Source of the DNA: G963676795 sp963677215
GTDB taxonomy: Bacteria > Desulfobacterota > Desulfuromonadia > Desulfuromonadales > Geopsychrobacteraceae
DNA length: 64,000 bases
Assembly: GCA_963677215.1 (NCBI GenBank)
Contig: OY781919.1
Location: forward strand, 2,852,001-2,916,000
Direction: 5' to 3'
This document shows positions 42,597 to 51,847 of this stretch, one piece after another. A model generated the notes under the pieces. That model was not told the origin of the DNA and did not search any database. It saw nothing but the letters and a program-made list of their open reading frames with translations. Numbering within the stretch: position 1 is the stretch's first letter; every line of letters begins with the position of its first letter. The position numbers were made by a program, and so were the translations under genes.

Positions 42597-43583
42597 ATGT
42601 CTATAAAAATCGCAGTTGATGCCATGGGTGGCGACAATATGCCAGTGGCAGAAGTCGCTGGTGCTGTAGCCGCGTGTCGTGACTGGGGTTGTCATGTCAT
42701 TCTGGTGGGGGATACCGATAGGATCAATGCCGAGCTGGAGAAGTATGACACGGCAGGCCTGAACCTTGAGATTCATCATGCCAGCGAAGTCGTCGGTATG
42801 CACGATGCTGCATCTGATGCCGTTCGAAAAAAGCGTGACTCCTCAATCCGGGTAGCTTTTGATCTGGCTAAGCAGGGCGTTGCTGCTGCTGTTGTCAGCG
42901 CGGGTAATTCTGGCGCGACCATGGCCGCCGGTGTTGCCGTGCTTGGGCGGGTCAAAGGCGTAGAGCGTCCGGCCATCGGGACTTTGCTGCCGAATGTTGT
43001 TGATAAGACGATGGTCCTTGATATGGGGGCCAATGTTGATTGCAAGCCGTCTCAGCTCTATCAGTTCGGCGTTATGGGCAGTATCTACGTCGAGCATCTA
43101 GGTGGGAAAAAGAATCCGCGTGTCGGTCTGCTGTCGAACGGCGAAGAAGAGAAGAAGGGGAATGAACTGACCCGTGAAGCTCATCTTCTTTTCAAGCAGT
43201 CTGATCTGAACTATCTTGGCTACGTTGAAGGCGGTGACGTCTTTAACGGCAGGGTCGATGTCGTTGTCTGTGACGGTTTTGTCGGTAATGTTCTGCTCAA
43301 GGTTTCTGAAGGCTTGGCCGTCGCCGTTTCAACGCTGCTCAAGCGAGAAATTGAAAGTCGGTTTTTGGCCAAGCTTGGATATCTATTGAGTCGTCCTGCT
43401 TTCAATGCCTTCAAGAAAAAGATAAATCCAGCCGATTATGGTGGGGCTCTGCTGCTTGGAATTGCTGGAACAGGGATTGTCTGTCACGGTAGTTCTGATC
43501 CGAAAGCTATCAGTATTGCAATTCGTCAGGCAGGAGAGTATGCCAAGGTACGGATTGAGGAAAAGTTAGCAGCGCTGCTTTAA
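42597..43583 (+). CDS. plsX: Phosphate acyltransferase PlsX
   Basis: A 328-residue enzyme that makes acyl-phosphate from acyl-ACP, the first step to phosphatidic acid with PlsY. Opening IAVDAMGGDNMPVAEVAGAV, then SAGNSGATMAAG, DMGANVDCKP and VCDGFVGNVLLKVSEG are characteristic. Normal length, 25 bases after rpmF. Confidence 0.95.
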   Translation: MSIKIAVDAMGGDNMPVAEVAGAVAACRDWGCHVILVGDTDRINAELEKYDTAGLNLEIHHASEVVGMHDAASDAVRKKRDSSIRVAFDLAKQGVAAAVVSAGNSGATMAAGVAVLGRVKGVERPAIGTLLPNVVDKTMVLDMGANVDCKPSQLYQFGVMGSIYVEHLGGKKNPRVGLLSNGEEEKKGNELTREAHLLFKQSDLNYLGYVEGGDVFNGRVDVVVCDGFVGNVLLKVSEGLAVAVSTLLKREIESRFLAKLGYLLSRPAFNAFKKKINPADYGGALLLGIAGTGIVCHGSSDPKAISIAIRQAGEYAKVRIEEKLAALL

Positions 43584-43619
43584 GTCGGCTTTTAACGATT
43601 TGAATTGATGGGAGATCGG

Positions 43620-44597
43620 ATGAAAGCACGTATTATCGGTACGGGATCTTATTTGCCGGAACGAATTCTGACAAATCATGATCTTGAAAAGATGGTCGAC
43701 ACAAATGATGAATGGATCGTCTCGCGTACCGGTATCAGGGAGCGGCGCATTGCTGCAGATCACGAGTGCACCTCGGATCTGGCCACAGCGGCGGCAAAAC
43801 GCGCCCTCGATATGGCGGGTGTCGCCGCCGCCGAGATCGACCTGATCGTTCTCGGAACGGTCACCGGGGACTATCCCTGGCCGGCAACTGCCTGTATCGT
43901 TCAGAATAATCTGGGCGCGGTCAATGCCTATGCCTACGACCTGTCCGCTGCTTGCAGCGGCTTCCTGTATGCTCTCGCTTCAGCCAATGACTATATATTA
44001 AGTGGCCGTGGTAAACGGGCGCTGGTTATCGGTGCAGAGACCTTCAGTCGGATAGTCGACTGGACCGATCGCAATACCTGTGTTCTGTTTGGTGATGGCG
44101 CTGGTGCTGTTGTCCTGGAGGCTCAGGAAAGTGAATCCGGTGTGCTGTCATGCCATATGCATTCAGACGGCAGCTATCTGAATCTTCTCTATCAGCCTGG
44201 CTTTGGAACCAAGCACGTACCGACAGTTGCTGGTCTTGAAGAACTCCTTCCATACGTAAAAATGCAGGGTAATGAGGTTTTTAAGGTTGCGGTACGTTCG
44301 TTGACGGATGTTTCGCAGGAAGCCTTGGCGGCAAACCATGTTACCGCTGCCGATGTGAATCAATTTATTCCACATCAGGCGAATCTGAGAATTCTTGAGG
44401 CGACGACCCGACGTATCGGTTTGACTGAAGATCAGTGTTTCATCAATGTCGATAAGTATGGTAATACCTCAGGAGCGACAATCCCTATCGCCTTGGATGA
44501 AGCTGTCAGAGGTGGTTTGCTTGCGCCTGGTGACTTGATCCTGACGGCTGCTTTTGGTGGTGGCTTCACCTGGGGGTCGGCCCTGATTCGCTGGTAG
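43620..44597 (+). CDS. fabH: 3-oxoacyl-ACP synthase III
   Basis: A 325-residue thiolase-fold enzyme starting fatty acid chains from acyl-CoA and malonyl-ACP. Catalytic Cys is in YDLSAACSGFLYALA (about residue 112), His in FIPHQANLRI and Asn in GNTSGATIP. The ATG at 43620 follows GGGAG; an ATG 15 bases upstream sits on the SD. Only one fabH is seen here. Confidence 0.95.
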   Translation: MKARIIGTGSYLPERILTNHDLEKMVDTNDEWIVSRTGIRERRIAADHECTSDLATAAAKRALDMAGVAAAEIDLIVLGTVTGDYPWPATACIVQNNLGAVNAYAYDLSAACSGFLYALASANDYILSGRGKRALVIGAETFSRIVDWTDRNTCVLFGDGAGAVVLEAQESESGVLSCHMHSDGSYLNLLYQPGFGTKHVPTVAGLEELLPYVKMQGNEVFKVAVRSLTDVSQEALAANHVTAADVNQFIPHQANLRILEATTRRIGLTEDQCFINVDKYGNTSGATIPIALDEAVRGGLLAPGDLILTAAFGGGFTWGSALIRW

Positions 44598-44626
44598 TTG
44601 GACTTTGTCTAGACAGGATTGAAATT

Positions 44627-45547
44627 ATGATTGCATTTGTATTTCCGGGGCAGGGGTCTCAATATTCCGGCATGGGTAAGGATCTTGCCGATCAGTTTCC
44701 AGCAGCAAGACAGGTTTTTGAGGAGGCGAATGATTCGCTGGGCTTCGATCTGGCACAGATGTGTTTCTGCGGCTCTGATGAGGACCTCAGGCTGACTGCG
44801 AATACACAGCCGGCTATCCTGACAACCAGCGTGGCTGCTTTGCGTGTCATGCAGCAGGAGGTGGGTCTTGTCGCGAATTATGTTGCAGGTCATTCGCTCG
44901 GTGAATATTCTGCACTTGTTGCTGCTGGTGCATTGACACTTGCCGATGCGGTTAAGACGGTTCGTCAACGGGGGACATTTATGCAGGAGGCTGTGCCGGT
45001 AGGTGTCGGCGCCATGGCTGCCGTGATGGGTGTTGAGACAGATCTGCTGATCAAGATCTGTGAGGATGCTGCTCAGGGCGATGTCGTCGCACCGGCGAAT
45101 TTCAACAGTGCCGGCCAGATCGTTATTGCCGGCCATACCGCTGCAGTCGAAAGGGCTCTTGAACTGGCGAAGGAGCAAGGTGCGAAACGAGCCCTGATGC
45201 TGCCGGTCAGTGCTCCTTTTCACAGCAGCCTGATGATGCCTGCTGCAGACCGGCTTGACGTTGCCTTGCAAACTGTGAGTGTGAAGGATCTGACCTGTCC
45301 GGTAGTCAGTAACGTTGAAGCGAAACCCTATCAGGCTGCCGAGCGTGTCAAGCCTCTGCTGGTAGAACAGGTCTGTGCTCCGGTTCAATGGATTCAGTCG
45401 GTAGAAGAAATGAGTTCTCTGGGTGTCACCGAGTATGTCGAAATCGGTCCGGGTAAGGTTCTTTGTGGGCTGATCAAACGGATTGATCGCAATGCTGCAC
45501 TGAAAAATATGGAATCGGTCGACAGTCTGTCAAAATTGACGGCCTGA
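44627..45547 (+). CDS. fabD: Malonyl-CoA:ACP transacylase
   Basis: A 306-residue acyltransferase supplying malonyl-ACP. FPGQGSQYSGMGKDL opens it, the nucleophile Ser is in GHSLGEYSALVAAG, and the His is in PVSAPFHSSLM. VEIGPGKVL is near the end. It lies between fabH and fabG. Confidence 0.96.
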   Translation: MIAFVFPGQGSQYSGMGKDLADQFPAARQVFEEANDSLGFDLAQMCFCGSDEDLRLTANTQPAILTTSVAALRVMQQEVGLVANYVAGHSLGEYSALVAAGALTLADAVKTVRQRGTFMQEAVPVGVGAMAAVMGVETDLLIKICEDAAQGDVVAPANFNSAGQIVIAGHTAAVERALELAKEQGAKRALMLPVSAPFHSSLMMPAADRLDVALQTVSVKDLTCPVVSNVEAKPYQAAERVKPLLVEQVCAPVQWIQSVEEMSSLGVTEYVEIGPGKVLCGLIKRIDRNAALKNMESVDSLSKLTA

Positions 45548-45586
45548 TCGATATCCAGATAATTTGTTCTTTACTGGAGATAACTG

Positions 45587-46327
45587 ATGATGGTTCAGGA
45601 TAAAGTCGCCGTTATTACTGGTGCTTCACGCGGTATTGGCCGTGGCATCGCCCTGGCGTTGGCGGCTCAAGGCGCCAAGGTTGTTGCTGTCGGCACCAAT
45701 CTAGCCGCGACAGAGTCTGTTGCTGAAGAGATCAAGGCTGCTGGCGGGGAGGCTGTCCCTGTTCAGGCAAACGTCACGCTGTCTGATGATGTCGATAAGA
45801 TCTTTACTGCTGCCAAGGATGCTTTCGGGCGTGTTGATATTCTGGTCAATAACGCGGGTATCACCTGCGATGGTGTTTTTCTGCGGATGAAGGATTCCGA
45901 TTGGGATTCGGTACTGGACGTCAACCTGAAGGGGGCTTTTCTCTGTAGCCGTGCGGCATCCAAAATGATGACCAGACAACGTTCCGGTCGGATTATTAAC
46001 ATATCTTCTGTCGTCGGTCAGATGGGCAACCCCGGTCAGGCAAACTACTGTGCCAGCAAGGCCGGTCTGATTGGTCTGACTATGTCGAATGCGCGTGAAC
46101 TAGCTAAGCGTAACATTACCGTGAACGCTGTTGCTCCTGGTTTCATAGCAACCGACATGACAGATGCCCTGTCGGAAGATAAACGTCAGGAACTGGCCCA
46201 ACAAATTCCTTTGGAAAGGCTCGGTTCAGTTGCTGATATTGCCAACGCCGTGCTTTTCTTCGCCTCTGATCAGGCCGGTTATGTCACCGGACAGGTCCTT
46301 GGCGTTAACGGCGGAATGTACATGTAA
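45587..46327 (+). CDS. fabG: 3-oxoacyl-ACP reductase
   Basis: A 246-residue SDR enzyme reducing 3-oxoacyl-ACP with NADPH. TGASRGIGRGIAL binds the cofactor, NNAG follows, and the Ser-Tyr-Lys triad lies in INISSVVGQMGNPGQANYCASKAG (Tyr and Lys five residues apart, YCASK). GVNGGMYM ends the chain. Two ATG codons are adjacent; the first follows GGAG at 7 bases. Confidence 0.96.
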   Translation: MMVQDKVAVITGASRGIGRGIALALAAQGAKVVAVGTNLAATESVAEEIKAAGGEAVPVQANVTLSDDVDKIFTAAKDAFGRVDILVNNAGITCDGVFLRMKDSDWDSVLDVNLKGAFLCSRAASKMMTRQRSGRIINISSVVGQMGNPGQANYCASKAGLIGLTMSNARELAKRNITVNAVAPGFIATDMTDALSEDKRQELAQQIPLERLGSVADIANAVLFFASDQAGYVTGQVLGVNGGMYM

Positions 46328-46386
46328 CTTAAAAAACAAAACAGAATGCGGCATATTGCCCCGATAACCACATGAGGAGGAATTAA

Positions 46387-46620
46387 ATGGCTTCTATTGA
46401 AGAAAGAGTAAAGCAGATCGTTGCAGAGCAGCTGGGTGTTGATGAGGATCAGGTCACCGAAGACGCTTCTTTCATGGATGATCTTGGTGCTGACTCTCTG
46501 GATACCGTTGAACTGGTCATGGCTCTTGAGGAAGAGTTCGATATCGAAATTTCCGATGAGGACGCTGAAAAGATCCAGACCGTTAAAGACGCTATCGATT
46601 ACATCGGCAAGCTTTCTTAA
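46387..46620 (+). CDS. acpP: Acyl carrier protein
   Basis: A 77-residue acidic carrier. The phosphopantetheine Ser is in GADSLDTVELVMALEE. GAGGAGG precedes the ATG, a strong SD fitting its abundance. A long hairpin follows before fabF. Confidence 0.97.
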   Translation: MASIEERVKQIVAEQLGVDEDQVTEDASFMDDLGADSLDTVELVMALEEEFDIEISDEDAEKIQTVKDAIDYIGKLS

Positions 46621-46625
46621 TACGG

Positions 46626-46657
46626 TAACGGTGGTACTCGCAGGAGTGCCACCGTTA
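46626..46657 (+). promoter_or_regulatory. Hairpin between acpP and fabF
   Basis: A 13-bp stem (46626-46638 with 46645-46657, one G-T pair) with a 6-base loop. No T tract follows. It probably protects the 3' end of acpP mRNA or partly terminates, explaining higher ACP levels. Confidence 0.6.
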
Positions 46658-46721
46658 ACTTGTTGATTTAAAGTACATCGCCGCAAAAATCGTTAATTCA
46701 ATCGTCGAAGAGAGATTGTCT

Positions 46722-47954
46722 ATGCGCAGAGTTGTCGTTACCGGCCTTGGTGTTGTCTCCCCTCTGGGAGTCGGTGTTGAAAATAACTGGCAGGCATTAA
46801 CCAGCGGAAAGTCGGGCATCGATAAAATCAGTCGCTTTGATGCGTCGGAACTTCCGACTCAGATTGCCGCTGAAGTCAAAGATTTTAATGCTGAAGACTT
46901 TATTGAGAAGAAAGAGATCAAGAAGATGGATCTCTTTATCCAGTATGGTGTCGCAGCAGCAGAAATGGCTTATCAGGATTCCGGCCTGCAGATTACTGAA
47001 GAAAATGCGGAACGGGTCGGCGTTGCTGTCGGATCCGGTCTGGGCGGTCTTCCGGCTATCGAGGAGTATCATAAGGTGATGCTCGATCGTGGTTATAAGC
47101 GGGTTTCGCCATTTTTTATCCCGATGGTCATCATCAATCTGGTGCCAGGGCAGATTTCCATGCGTTTTGGCGCAAAGGGACCGAACGTTTCTACCGTTAC
47201 TGCCTGTGCTTCGGGAACTCATTCAATTGGCGATGCCTATCACATGGTGGCGCGGGGCGATGCGGATGTCATGTTTGCCGGTGGCGCTGAGTCGACCATT
47301 ACTCCCCTTGGAATCGCTGGCTTCAATGTCATGAAGGCGTTGTCGACCCGTAATGATGATCCTCAGGCATCCAGCCGGCCTTTTGAGAAAAACCGTGACG
47401 GCTTCATCATGGCTGAAGGCTCAGGTGTACTGATCCTGGAGGAATACGAGCACGCAGTCAAGCGTGGTGCTAAAATCTATTGTGAATTGGCCGGCTACGG
47501 CCTGTCCAGTGATGCTCATCACCTGACGCAACCCGCTCCAGGCGGTGAGGGCGCTGCGCGCTGCATCAAGATGGCTCTCAAGAATTCTGGTCTGAACCCG
47601 GAAGATGTCGGGTACATCAATGCGCATGGAACCTCGACATATTTCAACGACATGTATGAAACCATGGCGATCAAAACCGTTTTCGGAGACCATGCCTACA
47701 AATTGATGGTCAGTTCGACCAAGAGTATGACAGGTCATGCTTTAGGTGCTGCCGGTGGTCTTGAGGCTGTCTTCTCTGCCCTTGCTATTGACCGCGGGGT
47801 GATCCCACCGACAATTAACTACGAAGAGCCGGATCCAGAGTGCGATCTTGACTATGTCCCGAACGTGGCCCGCGAGGCTAAGGTTGATACCGTCATGTCA
47901 AACTCCTTCGGTTTCGGTGGCACCAACGCGTCATTGGTCTTCAAGCGAATTTAA
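46722..47954 (+). CDS. fabF: 3-oxoacyl-ACP synthase II
   Basis: A 410-residue condensing enzyme elongating acyl-ACP. Catalytic Cys is in VTACASGTHSIGDAY, the two His are in NAHGTSTYFND and TKSMTGHALGAAG, and FGFGGTNASLVF ends it. The ATG at 46722 was chosen over a TTG two codons earlier. Six bases of spacing to the rpiB SD region follow. Confidence 0.96.
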   Translation: MRRVVVTGLGVVSPLGVGVENNWQALTSGKSGIDKISRFDASELPTQIAAEVKDFNAEDFIEKKEIKKMDLFIQYGVAAAEMAYQDSGLQITEENAERVGVAVGSGLGGLPAIEEYHKVMLDRGYKRVSPFFIPMVIINLVPGQISMRFGAKGPNVSTVTACASGTHSIGDAYHMVARGDADVMFAGGAESTITPLGIAGFNVMKALSTRNDDPQASSRPFEKNRDGFIMAEGSGVLILEEYEHAVKRGAKIYCELAGYGLSSDAHHLTQPAPGGEGAARCIKMALKNSGLNPEDVGYINAHGTSTYFNDMYETMAIKTVFGDHAYKLMVSSTKSMTGHALGAAGGLEAVFSALAIDRGVIPPTINYEEPDPECDLDYVPNVAREAKVDTVMSNSFGFGGTNASLVFKRI

Positions 47955-47965
47955 GGGGTTTGTGC

Positions 47966-48409
47966 ATGATAGCAGTTGCCAGTGATCATGGCGGCCTTGA
48001 GCTGAAAAATGCAGTCGTTGAACTGCTGCGCCAGCGTGGCGTGGAATGCGCTGATTACGGGACGGACGATTCAAGTTCAGTCGATTATCCCGATTTTGCT
48101 CGCAAGGTTGCCGAAGCGGTCTCCACCGGTCAGGTTGCGCAGGGGATTTTGATCTGTGGAACAGGTATCGGAATGTCTATCGCGGCTAATAAGTTTGCAC
48201 ATGTTCGCGCTGCGCTGGTTCACGATGAATTCACCGCTCAGATGGCGCGTGAGCACAATAATGCCAATATCCTGGTCATGGGGGGGCGGATTCTCTCCAT
48301 TGAACAGGGAAAAAGACTGGTCGAGGTCTGGCTCGATAACAGCTTTGAAGGCGGGCGTCACCAGAACCGCCTCGACAAAATCGAGCTGATCGAGAAGTCA
48401 CTCGCTTAA
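47966..48409 (+). CDS. rpiB: Ribose-5-phosphate isomerase B
   Basis: A 147-residue isomerase of the pentose phosphate pathway. IAVASDHGGLELK opens it, CGTGIGMSIAANK contains the catalytic Cys, and AREHNNANILVMGGR follows. ATG 47966 has AAGGGG at 7 bases. It ends the fab operon, closed by a terminator. Confidence 0.94.
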   Translation: MIAVASDHGGLELKNAVVELLRQRGVECADYGTDDSSSVDYPDFARKVAEAVSTGQVAQGILICGTGIGMSIAANKFAHVRAALVHDEFTAQMAREHNNANILVMGGRILSIEQGKRLVEVWLDNSFEGGRHQNRLDKIELIEKSLA

Positions 48410-48422
48410 TCAGGTTAAACAG

Positions 48423-48446
48423 ACGGGGCGCTGCAGCCCCGTTTTT
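48423..48446 (+). terminator. Terminator after rpiB
   Basis: A 7-bp stem ACGGGGC/GCCCCGT (48423-48429, 48436-48442) with a 6-base loop and a T run. glyA begins 40 bases later, so its promoter must overlap or lie just past this site. Confidence 0.88.
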
Positions 48447-48485
48447 CATATGACTGGTCATAGTCGCACGTCACAGGAGGACCCC

Positions 48486-49739
48486 ATGGCTGAAAGTTAT
48501 CTTACTTCTTTTGATCCAGAACTGGCTCAGGTTATTGTTAAAGAGACCGAGCGGCAGGAATATAATCTCGAATTTATCGCTTCTGAAAACTTCGTTAGCG
48601 AGGCTGTACTTGAAGCTCAGGGTTCTGTACTGACCAACAAGTATGCAGAAGGCTACCCGTCAAAACGCTACTATGGCGGTTGTGAATTTGTTGACATCGC
48701 CGAGGATATGGCGATCAACAGAGCCAAAGAGCTGTTCGGCGCTGAGCATGTCAATGTTCAACCGCACTCCGGATCTCAGGCCAACATGGCGGTTTATATG
48801 GCGGTCTGTAACCCTGGCGACACCGTTCTGGGCATGAACCTGGCTCATGGCGGGCATCTGACCCATGGTTCTCCGGTCAACTTTTCCGGTAAGCTTTACA
48901 ATATCGTTCCTTATGGTCTCGATCCAGAAACCCAGCGTATCGACTATGCCGAAGTTGAGCGTCTTGCCCAGGAACATAAGCCAAAGATGATCGTCGTCGG
49001 TGCCAGTGCATATCCACGTGAAATCGACTTTGCCGCGTTCCGCAGAATTGCCGATGCCGTTGGCGCGGTCGTTATGGTCGATATGGCTCATATTGCCGGC
49101 CTTGTTGCAGCGGGTGTTCATCCTAACCCGGTTCCTTATGCCGAATTTGTCACCACCACAACCCATAAGACCTTGCGTGGGCCACGCGGCGGCATGATCA
49201 TGTGCACCGAGGAGTGGGGCAAGAAACTGAACAGCAACATCTTTCCTGGTATTCAGGGTGGACCGCTGATGCACGTTATCGCTGCCAAAGCTGTTGCTTT
49301 CAAGGAAGCCTTGAGTCCTGAATTCAAGACCTATGCCCAGCAGGTGGTCAAGAACGCCCAGACTTTGGCAAACAGCCTTGTTGAAAAGGGCTACAAGCTT
49401 GTTTCCGGCGGCACCGACAATCACCTGATGCTACTCGACTTCACCGGTACTGAAATCACCGGTAAGGATGCGGAAAGGGCTCTCGAAGATGCCGGTATCA
49501 CTGTCAATAAGAACTCGGTTCCCTTTGATACCCGCTCACCTTTTGTCACCAGCGGTATCCGCATCGGAACCCCGGCGACCACAAGCCGCGGTCTCAAAGA
49601 AGCTGAAATGCTCCAGGTTGCGGGCTGGATTGATCGTGCTCTGAAAAACATCGGGAATGATGCCGAACTTGCTCAAATCCGTGCTGAAGTCAAGGAACTG
49701 TGCAAGAAGTTCCCGCTTTATGCCCATCGTCTGAAGTAA
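48486..49739 (+). CDS. glyA: Serine hydroxymethyltransferase
   Basis: A 417-residue PLP enzyme interconverting serine and glycine with tetrahydrofolate. NLEFIASENFVSEAV, NKYAEGYPSKRYYGG, HIAGLVAAG and the PLP lysine in VTTTTHKTLRGPRGG are all present. ACAGGAGG precedes the ATG at 48486; the longer frame adds 12 non-conserved residues. Confidence 0.96.
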   Translation: MAESYLTSFDPELAQVIVKETERQEYNLEFIASENFVSEAVLEAQGSVLTNKYAEGYPSKRYYGGCEFVDIAEDMAINRAKELFGAEHVNVQPHSGSQANMAVYMAVCNPGDTVLGMNLAHGGHLTHGSPVNFSGKLYNIVPYGLDPETQRIDYAEVERLAQEHKPKMIVVGASAYPREIDFAAFRRIADAVGAVVMVDMAHIAGLVAAGVHPNPVPYAEFVTTTTHKTLRGPRGGMIMCTEEWGKKLNSNIFPGIQGGPLMHVIAAKAVAFKEALSPEFKTYAQQVVKNAQTLANSLVEKGYKLVSGGTDNHLMLLDFTGTEITGKDAERALEDAGITVNKNSVPFDTRSPFVTSGIRIGTPATTSRGLKEAEMLQVAGWIDRALKNIGNDAELAQIRAEVKELCKKFPLYAHRLK

Positions 49740-49744
49740 TTCCG

Positions 49745-50203
49745 ATGCAGCGCCCGAGCTGGGATGAATATTTCATGCAGATTACGGCGCATGTGGCCAG
49801 TCGCTCGACCTGTCTGAGAAGACAGGTCGGAGCTCTGCTGGTCAAGAATCGTTGTATTCTGGCGACAGGATACAACGGTGTTCCGAGCGGTATAACACAC
49901 TGCGATGTCACCGGTTGCCTGCGTGAACAGATGCAGGTTCCTTCTGGTGAACGGCATGAATTGTGCCGTGGCCTGCATGCTGAGCAGAACGCTATCATCC
50001 AGGCAGCCAGACACGGGGTGAATATTGCCGGCTCGACGCTCTACTGTACCGATTCTCCATGTATCATCTGTTCCAAGATGCTGATTAACGCAGGGGTTGA
50101 AGAGGTTGTGTACGGTCGCGGTTACCCGGATCAGTTATCGCTCGAGATGCTTGGCGAGGCGGGTATCCGATTTCACCAATTTTCCGGAACGTCTGACTTA
50201 TGA
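49745..50203 (+). CDS. dCMP deaminase family protein
   Basis: A 152-residue zinc deaminase. Metal site: the HAE motif in GLHAEQNAIIQAA and PCIIC in CTDSPCIICSKM. An inserted CDVTGC...CRG segment carries further cysteine/histidine ligands as in dCMP deaminases. It would convert dCMP to dUMP for thymidylate synthesis. The ATG at 49745 is 5 bases after glyA; its stop overlaps nrdR by 4 bases. Confidence 0.9.
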   Translation: MQRPSWDEYFMQITAHVASRSTCLRRQVGALLVKNRCILATGYNGVPSGITHCDVTGCLREQMQVPSGERHELCRGLHAEQNAIIQAARHGVNIAGSTLYCTDSPCIICSKMLINAGVEEVVYGRGYPDQLSLEMLGEAGIRFHQFSGTSDL

Positions 50204-50658
50204 ACTGTCCATTCTGCGGTTTTGTCGATACCCGGGTGGTTGACTCACGCCTCGGTAAAGAGGGGAACAACGTCCGGCGGCGGCGTGAATGCCCTGGTTG
50301 CGGACGCCGCTTTACGACATATGAGCGTGTTGAAGAAATCTTGCCCTGGGTAATCAAAAAGGACGGTCGGCGCGAGCCTTTTGATCGTAACAAGATCATT
50401 TCCGGTATGCAGCGAGCCTGTGAAAAACGCCCTATCTCCGTAGAGCAGATCGAAGAGATGGTCGACCAGCTGGAGAGGCGCTTCCAGGAGTGCGGAGACA
50501 AGGAGATCGCCGCAAGCCTGATCGGCGAAGCGGTTATGGACATGCTTCACAAGGCAGATGAGGTTGCTTATGTGCGCTTCGCCTCGGTCTACCGACAATT
50601 CAAGGATATTAATGAATTCATGTCCGAATTGAATGATCTCCTGAAAAAGTCAAGTTGA
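50200..50658 (+). CDS. nrdR: Transcriptional repressor NrdR
   Basis: A 152-residue regulator of ribonucleotide reductase genes. An N-terminal zinc ribbon (CPFC and CPGC) is followed by RRRRECPGCGRRFTTYERVE, and an ATP-cone (VIKKDGRREPFDRNKI) senses ATP/dATP. No nrd genes are in the window, so it acts elsewhere. Coupled by ATGA to the dCMP deaminase gene. Confidence 0.96.
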   Translation: MNCPFCGFVDTRVVDSRLGKEGNNVRRRRECPGCGRRFTTYERVEEILPWVIKKDGRREPFDRNKIISGMQRACEKRPISVEQIEEMVDQLERRFQECGDKEIAASLIGEAVMDMLHKADEVAYVRFASVYRQFKDINEFMSELNDLLKKSS

Positions 50659-50681
50659 GCGTTAAATCTTGCGACACCAGG

Positions 50682-50711
50682 CCGGAATTTCTGTTAAGTT
50701 ATTCCGGTTTT
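50682..50711 (+). terminator. Probable terminator after nrdR
   Basis: A 7-bp stem CCGGAAT/ATTCCGG (50682-50688, 50701-50707) with a 12-base loop and TTTT. ribD begins 24 bases later. Confidence 0.6.
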
Positions 50712-50734
50712 CTGCATTTATAGAGATATGAACA

Positions 50735-51847
50735 ATGCAACATTCTCATGAGACATATATGCGCTGGGCTCTGGCCCTCGCTGAGAAGGGGGTTGGCCGC
50801 ACTGCGCCGAACCCTCCGGTAGGCGCAGTTGTCGTCAGCAATGGGGAGATCGTCGGTGAGGGCTTTCACCCGCGGGCTGGTGACCCTCATGCCGAGGTGT
50901 TTGCTCTTCGGCAGGCTGGTGAAAAAGCACTTGGGGCCAGTATCTATGTGACGCTTGAACCCTGCAGTCATTTTGGCAAGACACCGCCCTGTGCTGACGC
51001 TCTGATTGCGGCAGGCGTGAAGGAGGTTTTTGTCGGTGTTGTTGATCCGAATCCACAGGTTTCCGGCCGTGGAATTGCTCGCTTGCGCGCTGCCGGGATC
51101 GCAGTCCACACAGATCTGCTCCGCAAGGAATGTGAACAACTGCTCGCCGCATTTCGTAAACAGATCAAAACCGGTCTTCCCTATACGATATATAAGTCGG
51201 CGATGACCTGCGACGGGAACATTGCTACGCATAGCGGCGATTCAAAATGGGTGTCGGGGGACAAGAGCCGTCAGCGTGTTCACCGTCTGCGCGATCGCGT
51301 CGAAGCCATTATGGTCGGCAGTGAAACTGTTTTGCAAGATGATCCCTTGCTTAACACGCGTCTGCCGGATGGTGGAGGCCGCGACCCATTGCGTGTTGTT
51401 GTGGATGGCAGGCTACGCATCGATCCTGCTTGCCGCATGCTCAATCAGGACTCTGATGCCCGCACATTGATTGTGACAGTTTCGTCCGAGCGACAGAAAA
51501 TAGCAGCTCTGGAAGCTGCTGGAGCTGAGGTTCTGGTGTATGCTGCAGAGAATGGCCACGTGCCACTGGTGGAGCTTTGGCGTGAACTGGGACGCAGGAA
51601 TATACAACGTCTGCTGCTCGAAGGCGGTGCCGGTCTGGCTTCAGCGGTTTTTTCTGCTGGCCTGATCGATCAGGTTATGATTTTTGTCGCTCCCAAACTA
51701 CTGGCCGGCCGCAGCCCCTATGGCATTTTTGCCGGACAGGGTTGTGCTAAAATGGCAGAGGCGGTAGAACTTCAGGATGTCATTTATGAGCAGGTCGATA
51801 GCGACCTGTTGATTACTGGGAATGTAGCTCAATGTTTACAGGATTGA
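50735..51847 (+). CDS. ribD: Bifunctional riboflavin deaminase/reductase RibD
   Basis: A 370-residue bifunctional enzyme. The deaminase (1-145) has DPHAEVFALRQAG and TLEPCSHFGKTPPC as zinc site. The reductase (146-360) has KSAMTCDGNIA and LLEGGAGLASAVFSAGLIDQ. It performs the second and third steps of riboflavin synthesis. It overlaps ribE by 16 bases. The gap upstream (76 bases) has no room for an FMN riboswitch. Confidence 0.95.
   Translation: MQHSHETYMRWALALAEKGVGRTAPNPPVGAVVVSNGEIVGEGFHPRAGDPHAEVFALRQAGEKALGASIYVTLEPCSHFGKTPPCADALIAAGVKEVFVGVVDPNPQVSGRGIARLRAAGIAVHTDLLRKECEQLLAAFRKQIKTGLPYTIYKSAMTCDGNIATHSGDSKWVSGDKSRQRVHRLRDRVEAIMVGSETVLQDDPLLNTRLPDGGGRDPLRVVVDGRLRIDPACRMLNQDSDARTLIVTVSSERQKIAALEAAGAEVLVYAAENGHVPLVELWRELGRRNIQRLLLEGGAGLASAVFSAGLIDQVMIFVAPKLLAGRSPYGIFAGQGCAKMAEAVELQDVIYEQVDSDLLITGNVAQCLQD

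Noticed and set aside
48410..48485. Glycine or folate riboswitch before glyA
   Set aside because: The 76-base gap is mostly a terminator hairpin and the SD; there is no aptamer-like structure.
50659..50734. FMN riboswitch before the riboflavin genes
   Set aside because: The gap is only 76 bases, contains a terminator-like hairpin of nrdR, and lacks the conserved FMN aptamer segments.
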